The notes under the pieces: model-generated
Database searches by the model: none
What the model saw: only the letters and a program-made list of their open reading frames with translations
Told to the model about the DNA's origin: nothing
In this document: one piece after another, positions 24,181 through 36,540 of the stretch
How positions within the stretch are numbered: the stretch's first letter is position 1
Layout of the letters: each line of letters begins with the position of its first letter
Position numbers and translations under genes: made by a program
Assembly (NCBI RefSeq): GCF_032452875.1
Contig: NC_083873.1
Span: 77,869,987 to 77,933,986, forward strand
Source: Bos javanicus
Lineage: Eukaryota > Chordata > Mammalia > Artiodactyla > Bovidae
Length of the DNA stretch: 64,000 bases
Reading direction: 5' to 3'

Positions 24181-27100
24181 TCAGTTCAGTTCAGTCACTC
24201 AGTCCTGTCCGACTCTGCAAAACCAAGGACTGGATCACTCCAGGCTTACCTGTCCATCACCAGCTCCTGGAGCTTGCTCAAACTCATGTCCATTGAGTCA
24301 GTGATGCCATCCAACCATCTCATCCTCTGTCGTCCCCTTCTGCCTTCAATCTTTCCCAGCATCAGGGTCTTTTCCAAGGAGTCAGTTCTTCACATCAGGT
24401 GGCCAGAGTATTGGAGTTTCAGCTTTAGCATCAGTCCTTCCAATGAATATTCAGGACCGATTTCCCTTAGAATTCACTGGTTTGATTTCCTTGCTGTCCA
24501 AGAGACTCTCAAGCATCTTCTCCAACACCACAGTTCAAAAGCATAAATTATTTGGTGCTCAGCTTTCTTTATAGTCCAACTCTCACATCCATACATGACT
24601 TCTGGAAAAACATAGTTTTAAATTGATGGGCCTTTCTTGGCAAAGTAATGTCTCTGCTTTTAATATGCTGTCTACAATTGTCGTAACTTTTCTTCCAAGG
24701 AGCAAACATCTTTTAATTTCATGGCTGCAGTCACCATCTGCAGTGACTTTGGAGCCCAAGAAAATAAAGTCTCTCACTGTTTCCCTACTTTCCCCGTCTA
24801 TTTGCCATTAAGTGATGGGACCAATGCTATGATCCTCATTTTTTTGAATGTTGAATTTTAAGCCAGCTTTTTCACTCTCCTCTTTCACTTTCATCAAGAG
24901 GCTCTTAATGAGGTTCATCTTCGGTTTCTGCCATAAGGGTGGTGTTACCGCCATATCTAAGGTTATTGATACTTCTCCCGGCAATCTTGATTCCAGCTTA
25001 TGCTTCATCCAGCTCAGCATTTCTCATGATGTCCTCTACATATAAGTTAAATAAGCAGAGTGACAATATATAGCCTTGACGTACTCCTTTCCCATTTTGG
25101 AACTGTTCTGTTGTTCCACATCTGGGTTCTGTTGCTTCTTGACCTGCATACAAATTTCTCAGAAGGCAGGTAAGGAGGTCTGGTATTCTCATCTCTTTAA
25201 GAATTTTCCAGTATTTGTTGCAATCCACACAGTAAAAGACTGGCATAGACAATAAAGCAGAAGTAAATCTTTCTGGAACTCTCTGGCTTTTTCTGTGATA
25301 CAATGGATGCTGGCATTTTGATCTCTGGTTCTTCTGCCTTTTCTAAATCCAACTTGAACATCTGATAGTTCTCAGTTCATATACTGTTGAAGCCTCACTG
25401 AGAATTTTCAGCATTACTTTGCTGTCATGGGAGATGAGAGCAGCTGTGTGGTCATTTGAACATTCTTTTACCTTTGCCTTTCTTTGGTATTGGAATGAAA
25501 CCTGACCTTTTTCAGTCCTGTGGCCACTGCTGAGTTTTCCAAATTTGCTGACATATTGAGTGCAGCACTTTAACAGCATCATCTTTTAAGACTTGAAATA
25601 GCTCAACTGGAATTCCATCACCTCCACTAGCTTTGCTCATAGTGATGCTTCCTAAGGCCCACTTGACTTCGGACTCTAGGGTGTCTGGCTGTAGGTGAGT
25701 GATAACACCATCGTGGTTATCTGGGTCAGGAAGATCTTTTTTTGTGCAGTTCTTCTGTGTATTCTTGCCACCGTTTCTTAATATCTTCTGCTTCTGTTAG
25801 GTCCATACCATTTTTATCCTTTATTGTGCCCATCTTTGCATGAAATGTTCATTTGGTATCTCTAACTTTCTTGAAGAGTTCTCTGCATTCAAATGGGTAT
25901 ATCTTTCCTTTCCTCCTTTGCTTTGGCTTTTCTTCTTTTCTCAGCTATTTGTTAGGTCTCCTCAGACAACCATTTTACCTTTTTGAATTTCTTTTTCTTG
26001 GGAATGGTCTTGATACCACCACCTGTACAGTGTCAGGAACCTCTTTCTGTAGTTCTTCAGGCCCTCTGTCTATCAGATCTAATCCCTTGAATCTATTTGT
26101 CACTTCCACTGTATAATCATAAGGGATTTGATTTAGGTCATGCCTAAATGGTCTAGTGGTTTTCTCTACTTTCTTCAATTTAAGTCTGAATTAGGCAATA
26201 AGGAGTTCATGATCTGAGCCACAGTCAGCTCCCAGTCTTGTTTTTACTGACTGTATAGAGCCTCTCTATCTTTGGCTGCAAAGGATATAATCAATCTGAT
26301 TTCAGTATTGACCATCTGGTGATGTCCATGTGTGGAGTCATCTCTTGTGTTGTTGGAAGAGGGTGTTTGCTATGATCAGTGCATTCTCTTAGCAAAACTC
26401 TGTTAGCCTTTGCCCTGCTTCATTTTGTACCCCAACTGCAAACTTGCCTGTTACTCCAGGTATCTCTTGTTTTCCTACTTTTGCATTCTAGTCCCGTATG
26501 ATGAAAAGGACATTTTTTTTTTTTTTTGGTGTTAGTTCTAGAAGTTCTTTAGGAGTTCATAGAACCATTCAACTTCAGCTTATTCTGCATTAGTTGTTGG
26601 GGCATCGTGGATTACTGTTACATTGACTGTTTTGCCTTGGAACGAACAGAGATCATTCTGTCATTTTTGAGATTGCACCCAACTGCTGAATTTCAGACTC
26701 TTTTGTTGATTATGGGGGCTACTTCATTTCTTCTAAGGGATTCTTGCCCACAGTAGAAGATATAATGATCTGAATTAAATTTGCCCATTCCAGTCCATTT
26801 TAGTTCACTGATTCGTAAAATGTCAGTGTTCACTCTTGTCATCTCCTATTTGGCCACTTCCAATTTATCTTGATTCATAGACCTAACAATCTGGGTTCCT
26901 ATGTAATATTGTTCTTTACTGCATTGGACTTTTACTTCCATCACCAGTTCCATCCACAACTGGGCATTATTTCCACTTTGGCTCTGTTTCTTCCTTCTTT
27001 CTGGAGTTATTTCTCTGATCTCCAGTAACGTGTTACTGACATGAAAGAGTTCATCTTTCAGTGCCCTATCTTTTTGCCTTTTGATACTGTTCATGGAGCT

Positions 27101-27690
27101 CTCAAGGCAAGAATACTGAAGTGGTTTGCCAATTCCCTTCTCCAGTGGACCACGTTTTATCAGAACTCTGCACCATGACCCGTCCATCTTGGGTGGCCCT
27201 ACAGGGCATGGCTCAAGTTTTATTGAATTAGGCAATGTGGTCCTTGTGATCAGTTTGGTTAGTTTTCTGTGACTGTTTTTCATTTTGTCTGCCCTCTGAT
27301 GAATTTGCTCAGTAAATCATTAGTCTAGTTTTCTGTTAATGGGTAGGGCTGTGTTCCCTCCCTGTTGTTCGGCTTAATGCCAAACTGTCAACCCATGCCT
27401 CCACTGGAGACTCCTGGCACTCACAGGCAAATCTGACTCAGTCTCTTGTGGGGACACTGCTCCTTTCTCCTGGCTCCTGTGTGTACAAGGTTTTGTTTGT
27501 GCCCTCCAAGAGTCTGTTTCTCCGATCCTGTGTAAGTTCTACAATCAAATCCCACTGGCCTCCATAGTCAAATTCCCTAGGGCTTCTCCATCCCTTTGCC
27601 AGATCCCCAGTTTGGGAAGTCTGTTGTGGGTCCTAGAACTTTCTGAACAGTTCAAGAATTTCTGTGGTATAATTTTTCTGCAGTTTGTGT
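24181..27690 (-). mobile_element. BovB LINE, near full length, old
   Basis: Antisense BovB from the 3' tail (24181 onward) through the RT region, endonuclease region (26040-26900) and 5' region to about 27300. It extends a further 390 bp into a 5' block shared with the copy at 10931-11390. It is heavily mutated: no frame longer than about 145 codons, with many stops and frameshifts. A T-run of about 17 bases (26512-26528) interrupts the endonuclease region. No clear TSD. Useful as the older reference copy and as the empty site for the L1 at 9617-10930. Confidence 0.9.
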
Positions 27691-27865
27691 GTAGATAACT
27701 CTAAGTAAAATTGGAATTGGAATTGCAGTCTTTGCTACTGAGTATAGCAAGCAGCTGATCCCCAGAGTTGCCAACAAAAATCACAGAATAGCACGCTGAT
27801 ATCTCTCTCTTTTGGTATTTCTCATTAAGGCAGACATCTCACTCTAGCAATTATAGTCTAAGTTC
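27691..27865. other. Short intronic stretch
   Basis: Between the BovB 5' end and the microsatellite. May still contain outermost BovB sequence; not decidable by eye. Confidence 0.3.
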
Positions 27866-27918
<53 letters not shown>

Positions 27919-27920
27919 AT
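27866..27920 (+). repeat. (TA)n(TG)n microsatellite
   Basis: About 11 TA units run directly into about 14 TG units, then a short imperfect tail. It abuts an L1 3'-end fragment. Length is likely polymorphic. Confidence 0.97.
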
Positions 27921-28035
27921 AACATTTTTAGTGACCCATAGTTGCTTTACAATGTTGTGTTAGCATCTGCTGTACAGCAAAGAGAATCAACTGTATATTG
28001 TTTTTGAAACATTTAGGTAGCTTAATATAATTTTG
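27921..28035 (-). mobile_element. L1 3'-end fragment (artiodactyl type)
   Basis: The motif 'gttgctttacaatgttgtgt' followed by 'tgctgtacagcaaagagaat' is the familiar antisense 3' UTR of artiodactyl L1. Short, with no ORF. Confidence 0.55.
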
Positions 28036-28385
28036 TATAGCCCTTTGTAGGTATCCCTACATGTTAACCTCTGTAACTTTCTTTACCTAATATTGTACTG
28101 TATAAATTAAAATAGAGTCATTCTAATCATAAATTTAGCATCATAGATGGAAAATATTGATACCATGGGGATGCATATAGTAGAATAAATATCATGCTAT
28201 TATCTTCTGTAAGTTTTCAATATTAATATAAGTACAGGATTTTCTTTTTAGGCACAATTTACAAGTGTTAAATATGATTGATTCTTAGAAATTCTTCTCT
28301 TTATCTTTTTACATATCCATGGCATTATTTAAATATTTTAGAATTTCATTTCCTGGCTAAAAACTCTCTTTGACTCTTCTAGTTC
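28036..28385. other. Intron, no recognised element
   Basis: AT-rich intron. Nothing recognised. Confidence 0.45.
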
Positions 28386-28600
28386 AGCACTGTCCAATAG
28401 AACTTTCTGTGATGACAGAAATATGTTCTAGAACTGCTGTGTTCAATATGGTAGCTATTGAAGTTTCTAAGTATTTGTAATGTAACTATTGTGACCAAAG
28501 GAAATGAATGTTAAACTTAATCTCCTTTTAATTAATTTAAATTTAAATATAAATAAATCCATGTGGCCAGTAACTCCATATTAGACATTATAGTTAGTCA
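28386..28600. mobile_element. MER5A-like hAT-Charlie DNA transposon remnant
   Basis: Begins 'agcactgtccaatagaac', the terminal block of MER5-type elements, followed by 'ctgtgttcaatatggtagct', an AT-rich interior and 'catgtggccag' near the end. A non-autonomous ancient DNA element with no ORF expected. Confidence 0.6.
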
Positions 28601-28794
28601 CTCCCTGCTCCATCTCCAAACTTATTTTCACCACATCTATTTTACAGCATAATATTTACTCCTGAAGCATCATCAAATGAATTTAACTGTTCAACATGTA
28701 TTATTTTCTATTATATTCTTTGGGGTGGTAAGAAATTCTGTATTTTCAGAATGAAAATAGTCTAATAGTAACTACGGGGAATTTATCAAACAAT

Positions 28795-29025
28795 GTGTCA
28801 GGTACTATTCTGAGCACTTGATACATAATGTATCATTTCATTATCACAGGAAACTTACATTATAATTATCACCATTTTATAGATGTAAAAATTGACACAA
28901 CCTAAGGTAAATTATTAATAATTTTTGCCTAATATCAAATAGCTAGTAAGTGACTAAATTAGGATGTAAACCTCAGGCAAACTGGCTTCAAATCCCAGGC
29001 TGTCACTCTGTTCTTTACTCTTTTA
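28795..29025 (-). mobile_element. MIR SINE
   Basis: The blocks 'ggtactattctgagcacttg', 'catttcattatcacaggaaa', 'accattttatagatgtaaaa', 'aatagctagtaagtgac' and 'ctggcttcaaatccc' match the reverse complement of MIR in order across nearly the whole element. Confidence 0.68.
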
Positions 29026-30640
29026 TCACCCTGGAGAGTGAGACTTTTTTATCTGTGGTTCGCTTTGTTCAAAATGCATCACAGTTGGAGCCTTTCTAAG
29101 AGCTTTACTTTGTATGCATGATATCAGAAACCATTGCCTCTGGCAAGAGGTAAGAGAATAGAGGATCAAGCTTTCTGTTTCTTTTCAGTCCTGTCACAAT
29201 TCACTCAGAAGCAACTATGTTTAAAAAAAAAAATCCAAAATATCCCCTAACTAATCTCTACTAATTTGGTGCTTGGATCTCATTTTGTGTGGATGATACT
29301 AAATAGTACATACAAGTGATAATGGACAGGTGCTGTCTGTTTGCTCCTATTACTACATAAGATTGTTCAAAAATTTTTCTCAGTGCGCCATCAGAAATAA
29401 TTTTAAAATAGTCTTGTTGATTATTTTCAATGGGCTATAATGTTCTGATTTAACTCAGGTCAATCATCTGCAAGTTAAAATTACTCAGAAGTGTACTGTC
29501 CATAATTAAGTAATCTCACCTACTAATATTATAGAATAAGGAGACCTTTAGATGACATGAAATCTATCATTTTAAGTATGCCCCCAAGCCTTTTCCAGGT
29601 TGCTCATAAGATTTCTCATTCTCTAGAGAAATGTGGTCTCTTAGAAATAAATGTCTCTGTCAAGTCACAAGTAATATGTGCACATGATGAAAAAAAAAAA
29701 TGGAATTTTTTAGTCTCCTAAGGGATATTACAGTATTGTAAAATTGATTTTGTTCCTTGTTATTTAGGTTCTCATGGTCATTTTAGGATTTACCTTCTGG
29801 ATATAAAGGGAAGATTATGATGCCTTCTAGGGAGGTGGGCGACAGAGGCCTTTGGGAACCAGGAGAATATTTTTCATATGAAATTCTTTGTCATAAAATG
29901 CTAATGTTGGTGTTCTTGTCTTTATGTCTATGCATTCTTTAGCTATGAGGATAACAGACCCTTCATCAAGTAAGAATGACCTGAATGGCTGATAAATTCC
30001 ATTTATCAGTGTGGTCCCATGAACCAGCTGTCAGATCAGTACTGGAAAATCATTAGAACTTCTGTCATTCACATTGAGGCAGAAGAGCAAACTGTGCAGG
30101 AAAATAATCAGGCATACAACTTCTCTGCAGAATAAATATGCTGCAGGTGTATTGCCAGGAAAATTCTGCTTCACCTCTTTTAATTGGATAGCACCTGAAC
30201 TTAGTGCCACAGTAATAGCAACTTCATGTGGTACAGACTTGTTTTGCTTTTATTGGCTTTCTCCTTTCATTGTGATGTGCTCCTCTGTGCTGCATATGTC
30301 GTCATTTCTGTTGCTTGTTCGGACATCATTCATCTAAAACTATTTCATGATTTAGTGTTATTTCTTCAAATGATTTTCTGGATATGAAACTACCAAGTTA
30401 CAAATGATACTAATGAAGTTCTTAGGCTAAATATCCAAAAGAAGGGGAAATACCTCCTTCAAAAATTAAATCTTGCATTGCCAAATAATCTCTTTCAAAT
30501 TTGACACATATCTTGATTATTGATCATATCTTTTAAGCTTCTGAAACAAAGCTACAAGTCTGTACTAATCTAATAAAAATAAACCTAAATATTAAGATTT
30601 GGGCTTTTTCTCCTTTGTACATTTTAAAATTCTATGTCCT
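29026..30640. other. Intron, no recognised element
   Basis: AT-rich intron with short A-runs near 29222 and 29688. No repeat family or splice-bounded exon recognised. Confidence 0.5.
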
Positions 30641-30647
30641 GCAGCAA

Positions 30648-31026
30648 TAAACAAGATTGGCAACCTTTCGGTGATCTTGCTGTAGACTTTCAGTTTGTTC
30701 TTCTGGTGAAGAGTCCTTTGTTTTCATTTTCTCCAGTACCATTTCACTTACTTCTTCATGCTCTTCTTTTTTCTTTAGAATTTGGGCTCATCACTGTTTT
30801 ATATCATTAACACTTGAGCCCATTATGTGTTTTCTAGTGGATAGCTGACTTGAATATTTTATCCTATCATTTTATTTCTAAAGCTGAATAACAATTTTGT
30901 CTTGGTTTAATGGCAACTCTTCCCATTTTTCCTTTTTCCAATATCTGTAAAAAACTGAGAGCTTTATCTTGAAAGTTCTCATACTTCTGAATCTGCTTTT
31001 GAAACAAGATATTAACTTCTAAGATG
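30648..31026 (-). pseudogene. Decayed coding-like block, possible processed pseudogene fragment
   Basis: On the minus strand, from 31026 down, one frame reads ILEVNILFQKQIQKYENFQD then KALSFLQILEKGK. After an apparent one-base slip it continues in the next frame through EELPLNQDKIVIQL, KHIMGSSVNDIK, KKEEHEEVSEMVLEKMKTKD and SSPEEQTESLQQDHRKVANL. Over about 120 codons only four stops occur, in two clusters, in a region otherwise full of stops. Composition is Glu/Lys/Gln-rich and coiled-coil-like. I do not recognise the parent gene and do not see a poly(A) tail or TSD, so a processed pseudogene is an inference. Confidence 0.4.
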
Positions 31027-32477
31027 TTTTCTAATTTGTATATACAAACATGTCACATACATGTTTGTGGCATGGCAAACTTCCTTTAGGGATTCTTTAT
31101 TCAAGATTATTAATTTTTTAATTAAGCACATTAAATTTAGTGGATGTTTCCATATGAAATATAGTGGCTGATGGTTATAGAAGGAAAATGGTAAATATTT
31201 GAGACTAACTTTAATAAAACTTTAATAATATTTAACTACTCTGGGACATATCTTTCTTAAAATGTAGTTCTCTCTGAAAATTTATTAAACCCAGCTTCAG
31301 ATTATAGTAAATATATGCAATTTTCCATCCTTTGTTTTGCAAAGTTTCAATCCCTGTAAATAGTCATTTCTTAGACAATGTAAGTAGAGGATAGTAGTCT
31401 GCTGAAAAGAAATATTAGTTTACCATGTTCAGGAAGGTATACTGGGAAAGGAAAGGATGGGCTAAGACTATAGAAATCTAGACTGTTTTGGTCCTATCAT
31501 ATGTACATAGAAGTTGAGAAGATTACACTTTCAATTATTGGATTCCTATCTATTGGAAAGATTTATTTTATGTTGATAGTGAATACATAACCACAAATAT
31601 ATGAACTTTTGTCACCCATTTACTAGTATTGTGAATGGCAGCTTGGAGGAAACTAAGGGAATGGAGTGAGAGTGAGAATTTGTCTTCCGTTCTGGACTAC
31701 TTTGTTCATACCTCTCCATCCCATTTTCAACTTCATTTTCTCCCATGAGTTTACAGACACTTCAAAGACATGAAGGTGTCCTGAGCCTTTGGGCTTCTTT
31801 TCAACAAAGCTGCCAATTGCCTGATTTCCAAAGTCTAGTCCAACATAACCCAGAAGACAGCAATCCAAAGGCTGAAAGAGTAGATGGTGATCTAGAGGGG
31901 AACTATTTTTTTTTCCATCTACTGTATATCACATTTGTTCTACATAACTACAGAATCAGACAGAAATTTATATGTGTTCCATATATTGGTTCCTTCTGTT
32001 TTTATCAGTACACATTAAATTTTTTATGGAAAAAGAGGAAATTTGGAAAAATGGGGTAAAAGTGTATCAGGTGAAGCACTAATGGAAAGAGTCTAGTCAA
32101 ATAAATGTTATCATACCAATGAGACCAGTGGAGACTAACATAACTTTACAGACTTTCCCCCCTTGCCATTAACCATAACTACATCTCCATATCATTCACA
32201 TATGTGCTGCAAATACGTGAATAGTTTAATAGTACAAATCTGCTTTGCTTAAATGAATTTCTGTGTTCATAACATTTTCATTCATGTATATCTCCTCAAG
32301 CTTGAAAACTTGTAAGTTCTCATTAAAATCTTGAAGTACTTATACCACCTGTCTTACATTTCCTGTCAATAAACTTACCGTAACATTTTTTTCAGTGTCA
32401 GTATTGTTGATACAATATGACTATGTTAACTAAAGACAAACTATTTGATAACTCTTAATTTTCTCTTCTCTTTGCAG
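31027..32477. other. Intron upstream of the TM6-TM7 exon
   Basis: AT-rich intron. The last bases (32461-32477) form a pyrimidine tract and the tttgcag acceptor. No recognised repeat. Confidence 0.55.
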
Positions 32478-32646
32478 GTCATGGGTTATAGGTGCAATAG
32501 CTCTTCTCTGCCTATTAGGATTGACCTGGGCCTTTGGACTCATGTATATTAATGAAAGCACAGTCATCATGGCGTATCTCTTCACCATTTTCAATTCTCT
32601 ACAGGGAATGTTTATATTCATTTTCCATTGTGTCCTACAAAAGAAG
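32478..32646 (+). CDS. ADGRL3: ADGRL3 (latrophilin-3) internal coding exon, TM6-TM7
   Basis: The exon encodes 56 codons preceded by one base that finishes a split codon (phase 2 acceptor). The peptide begins SWVIGAIALLCLLGLTWAFG (TM6, with the GLTWAFG signature of adhesion GPCRs), continues LMYINESTVIMAY, and ends with TM7 (LFTIFNSLQGMFIFIFHCVLQ) and KK at the membrane exit. This is the latrophilin 7TM core; the next two exons identify paralogue 3. The acceptor is strong (pyrimidine-rich tract, then tttgcag) and the donor is AAG|gtaagc after a complete codon, so the following intron is phase 0. The product is a neuronal plasma-membrane adhesion GPCR that binds FLRT and teneurin ligands at synapses (known for the family). 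Residues seen here are helices of the G-protein-coupling bundle. Upstream exons lie outside the window. No frame damage is seen. Confidence 0.96.
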
Positions 32647-33164
32647 GTAAGCTAGAATTCTCTGTTCAGGAACAAATGGCATACAAAAAAAAAAGAATAA
32701 ATGGCATATATTCTATGATAACAAAACACCGTAATATAAATCATTCTTGATCCTTTTGTCTCTGAAAAATAAATATATGATTTGGTTAATTTCATTTTTA
32801 TAATAGAAGAGAAAAACAGACATAAAATGCAATTGTAAAAGTTGATGAATGTGTTAACAACAAAAGACAGAATCATATTTTAATTTAGACAGTGCACAAA
32901 AATAATATTCTTATAGATTTGACCTTATTGTCTTTGATATTATTGGCAGACACATGGAATTGTATATTAGGAAGTAGATGTTCTAAGATGTATGGAGGCA
33001 AAGAATATACATATGTATATATTATATAGCATGGCATAGGAAATATATATTTTTCTATTTTTAAAAAAACTAGTTGTATATTCTAAGAAATATAAATATC
33101 TAAACAATTTATGATAGAAAGCATTTATTATTTTAATGAATGGTAAAACACTTAGTAAATATCT
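32647..33164. other. Start of 14.1-kb intron, no recognised element
   Basis: Begins with the consensus donor gtaagc. AT-rich, nothing else recognised. Confidence 0.55.
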
Positions 33165-33379
33165 CTATTGTGTGTGTTAGTTGCTCAGTCATGTCTAACT
33201 CTTTGTGACCCTATGGACTTAGGCCCACCATGCTCCTCTGTCCATGGGATTCTCCAAGCAAGAATACTGGAGTGACTTGCCATTCCCTTTTCAAGGGGAT
33301 CTTCCTGACCCAGGAATTAAACCCAGGTCTCCTGCATTACACACAGATTCTTTACTATCTGAGACACCAGGGAAACCTA
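33165..33379 (-). mobile_element. Bov-tA SINE
   Basis: Antisense Bov-tA: 'gttgctcagtcatgtctaac', 'tccatgggattctccaagca', 'gacccaggaattaaacccag', ending 'gagacaccagggaaacc'. Possible diverged TSD taaatatctct / taaagatctct. Confidence 0.88.
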
Positions 33380-33639
33380 AAGATCTCTGAACTTCTTTAA
33401 AAGCATATTTTATTAAAATTTATGATTTTGATGATTAGAATGCAATATTTAATTTTTATAATGGTCTATTTTTTATTATTTTTCACATCTACCAGGACCT
33501 AAAGTACTCATTTTAAAAGTTAATTTTAGCAACTAAACACTTACATTGCTTTTTTTTTAATCTCAACATTGATTTTCTCATCTTATACTTTTTAACTCAA
33601 TTAAAAATGTGGTCTTTATAGTTCTGATCACATAGACCC

Positions 33640-33790
33640 CTGAGCCAAGACTGTGTCCGAATCCTAGTTCCTCCACTTAATGGCTTATGTGACTTTGGGC
33701 CATTTAATTAGCATGCATGTGCTCCAGTTTCCTCATGTATAAAGTGGAGCTAATAAAATAATTATGATATATTGAGATGTGGCACTGAAG
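33640..33790 (+). mobile_element. MIR SINE, 5' half
   Basis: 'gtccgaatcctagttcctcc', 'cttaatggcttatgtgactt', 'tccagtttcctcatgtataa' and 'agtggagctaataaaataat' follow the MIR sense consensus. Confidence 0.65.
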
Positions 33791-35139
33791 ATGAAATGGG
33801 AAAATGTGATTTTTTTTTCCCTAAGCAACAACAAGATCCACAGTTTTTCTTTGGAAAATGAAGAGTAAATATATCACTCTATATGATTTTGGGTTTGAAA
33901 GACTAAACAAATTTGAGAAATGTGTGTCCACTTATTGAGATGAGTTCAATTTTATCCTGTTTTCAGCTTTATATCATGTTAGATATTAAAAATATGCTGG
34001 CATGATATTAAATGTAGGCTAGAATAACAATGTTGACTTAGGCCAGTTAATGTAGGATACAGAAAACAGGTTAAGATGTTAGAATGGATGAATCTTCCTA
34101 AATACTTAATGTGCATACACCCCAATTGCAATCATTTAACCTAATAAATGTTTATTCTTTTTTACTCATGGCCCAATTGATGCAGGTGCCTAATGGAGGG
34201 ACACAGCCAGTGACAGCTCAACTAACCTCACTATTTTATTTCGATAGTGATACCAACACCTTTACCAACACTTTGGATGTTGGTATCCAGCAGATAATCT
34301 GAGAAAAAGAGAGGGGACCTTGTATAAAAAGTCTGGAAATGGTTCATATCATTTCCACTCACATTCCATCAGATAGGACACTGTCAGTAGTACCACTCAA
34401 ACTGCAAGCAAGGCTGGGAAACATAGTCTACCTCTTACACCCCAGGAAGATGAAGAATTGGGTATTATAATACAAACAGCTAGCAGGTGATGACACTTGG
34501 TCAGTGTGAAGACTTGGAGACATGAGCGATGAGTAAGAATAGAAATGGAAGAAAGTGTCTGAGGAGAAGAATGAAAAGATAGTATCTGAATTAAAGATGG
34601 GGGAAGTGTCCAGAAGTAAACAGTGGTCAGTATTATAAAACACTGCAGAAAAGTCAGAAAGACTTGAAAAGATTTCTAGATTTTGTTAGAAAGGAGCCAT
34701 AACTGATTGTCAAGAGAAATATGTAAAAAGGTGGAAGCAAAATCAGGAAAAGGTAGCATTTGTTCATGTAAATAAGGGAATATTGGGCCATCATAGGTAG
34801 TTATACTAACATTTTCAAATAAAGTAAACTGGATTTGCCGATTCTTTTCTATATTAGCTGGAAATTTTGTATGTGTGTATTGAAATTTTCTATAGAACAG
34901 AAAAGATTTTTGTGCTTTATGCATGAATTATTTTGATTGGGATTATTTTCATTAGCTAGTACCTACTAGAGTTTTCCCTTATTATTTTATTATGTCCAAA
35001 ATACACATCACTGTTTCGATATCCAGGTAGAGATACCAAACCTTAGAATCCAAAAACAAATTATGGGTTTTAGTATATGGAACATATTTAACAGAGGTGA
35101 ATTTTTAAAAACTACATGTGATCAAGTTCAATTTTGTGA
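33791..35139. other. Intron; unclassified old repeat at about 34360-34500
   Basis: The stretch near 34375-34480 ('ctgcaagcaaggctgggaaa' and neighbours) resembles a common old mammalian repeat whose family I cannot name. The rest is unclassified intron. A short open frame at 34111-34302 has no coding support. Confidence 0.4.
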
Positions 35140-35445
35140 TTCATTACAACAGAGTACAGCAAAGTACAGTTTTCTTCTTGATTCATTCATTCACTGATGG
35201 ACAGTTTGGTTACTTCCATATCTTGGCTGTTGTGAATAGTGCTTCAGTGAATATGGGCATGCAGATATCTCTTTAAGATCCTGATTTTTGTTTTCTTGGG
35301 ATATAAGCCCAGAAGTGGGATTGCTGAATCATATGGTAGTTCTATTTTCAATTTTGTAAGGCACTTTCATATTGCTTTCCATAACAGTTGTATTTATTTA
35401 TATTCCCACCAACAGGGCATAATACCTCTCTTTCTTCCATATTCT

Positions 35446-35684
35446 CACCAATTCTTATTGTGGTTTTAGTCTCTAAGTCATGTCCAGCTCTTTGCAACCC
35501 TATGGGCTATAGTCCACCAAGCTCCTCTATCCATGAAATTTCCCAAGCAAAAATACTGGAGTGGGTTGCCATTTCCTTCTCCAGAGGATCTTCCTGACCT
35601 AGGGATGGAACATATGTCTCCTGTGTCTCCTGCATTGCGGCAGATTATTTACCCCTGAGATAGCAGAGAAGCACCAATTCTTAT
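35446..35684 (-). mobile_element. Bov-tA SINE nested in L1, 13-bp TSD
   Basis: The insert 35459-35671 is antisense Bov-tA ('tctctaagtcatgtccagct' to 'gagatagcagagaag'). A perfect 13-bp TSD, caccaattcttat, lies at 35446-35458 and 35672-35684. The L1 frame order resumes on both sides. Confidence 0.93.
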
Positions 35685-36067
35685 CTCTTGTTTTCTTCAT
35701 GATAGCCATTCTAACATATGTGAAGTGATATCTAATTGTGATTTTGATTTTCATTTTTCTAATTAGTTATGTTGAGCATCTTTTCAAGCTAGCCATTTGC
35801 ATGTCTTCTTAGAAAAAATGTCTATTCACTTCTTTAGTCCATTTTTAGTTGGACTGGGGGGCTACTTTTGAGTAGGTGGGGCTACTTTTGAGTTGTATGA
35901 GTGCTTTGCATATTATTGGTGTTAACTACTTATCAGATGTATGATTGGCAAATATTTTCTTCCATTCTGTAGATAGCCATTCAACTCTGTTGTTTCTTTT
36001 GCTGTGCAGCAGCTTTTTAGTTTGATATAGTACAACTTATTACTTTTTCTTTTGTTGCTTGTTCTTT

Positions 36068-36255
36068 CTATGTGTGTGTGTTAGTCGCAGAGTCGTGTCC
36101 AAGTCTTTGCAATCCCTGTTCATGGAATTCCTCCAGGCAAGAATACTAAAGAGTAGGTTGCCATTTCTTCCTCCAGAGGATCTTCCCAACCCAGGGATTG
36201 AACCCAGGTCTCCCATATTTGGTGAGGTGTAGTCCTCTCCACTAGTCCACAGATA
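36068..36255 (-). mobile_element. Bov-tA SINE
   Basis: Antisense Bov-tA starting after a (TG)n, with 'ttagtcgcagagtcgtgtcc', 'ggcaagaatactaaagagta' and 'gggattgaacccaggtctcc'. Ends at the tRNA-derived part. Confidence 0.85.
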
Positions 36256-36540
36256 GCTTCTTTTAATTGGAACCCACCTCATGTCCAGCACAGTTGCAGC
36301 TGCTCATGTGACCAGACTTCAGGAGAAAAGAGGCTCATTTACTTATGTATAAGCAGAAGCAGCCTAAGGGGCAGGTGTCTAACTTAACATGTACTTCCAA
36401 GAGCTTTTGGATGCCCCCCAGTGAGGGCACCAGGGGTGCCATCTTTGGTGTATCCCTCTACCTGCTCTAGCTCTGGGGTGCCATCTTTTTTTCCTCTCCA
36501 CAGGTGTCTTAAATTTGTAAAAAAAATTGATTGATTGATT
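36256..36540. other. Unclassified sequence inside the L1 cluster
   Basis: Not recognisable as L1 or SINE. Contains two copies of 'ggggtgccatcttt' (near 36434 and 36476). It may be part of another old element. Confidence 0.35.

Noticed and set aside
24115..24546. Sense frame of 143 codons across a BovB 3' end
   Set aside because: It is the antisense shadow of BovB coding sequence; the true LINE frame is on the minus strand.
34111..34302. Open frame with an upstream pyrimidine-containing tract and cag, tested as an alternative ADGRL3 exon
   Set aside because: The peptide has no latrophilin-like sequence, no convincing donor follows, and the frame ends at a stop without conserved context.
36256..36540. 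Possible LTR or endogenous retrovirus fragment
   Set aside because: No LTR-type ends, primer-binding site or retroviral motif could be seen; left unclassified.
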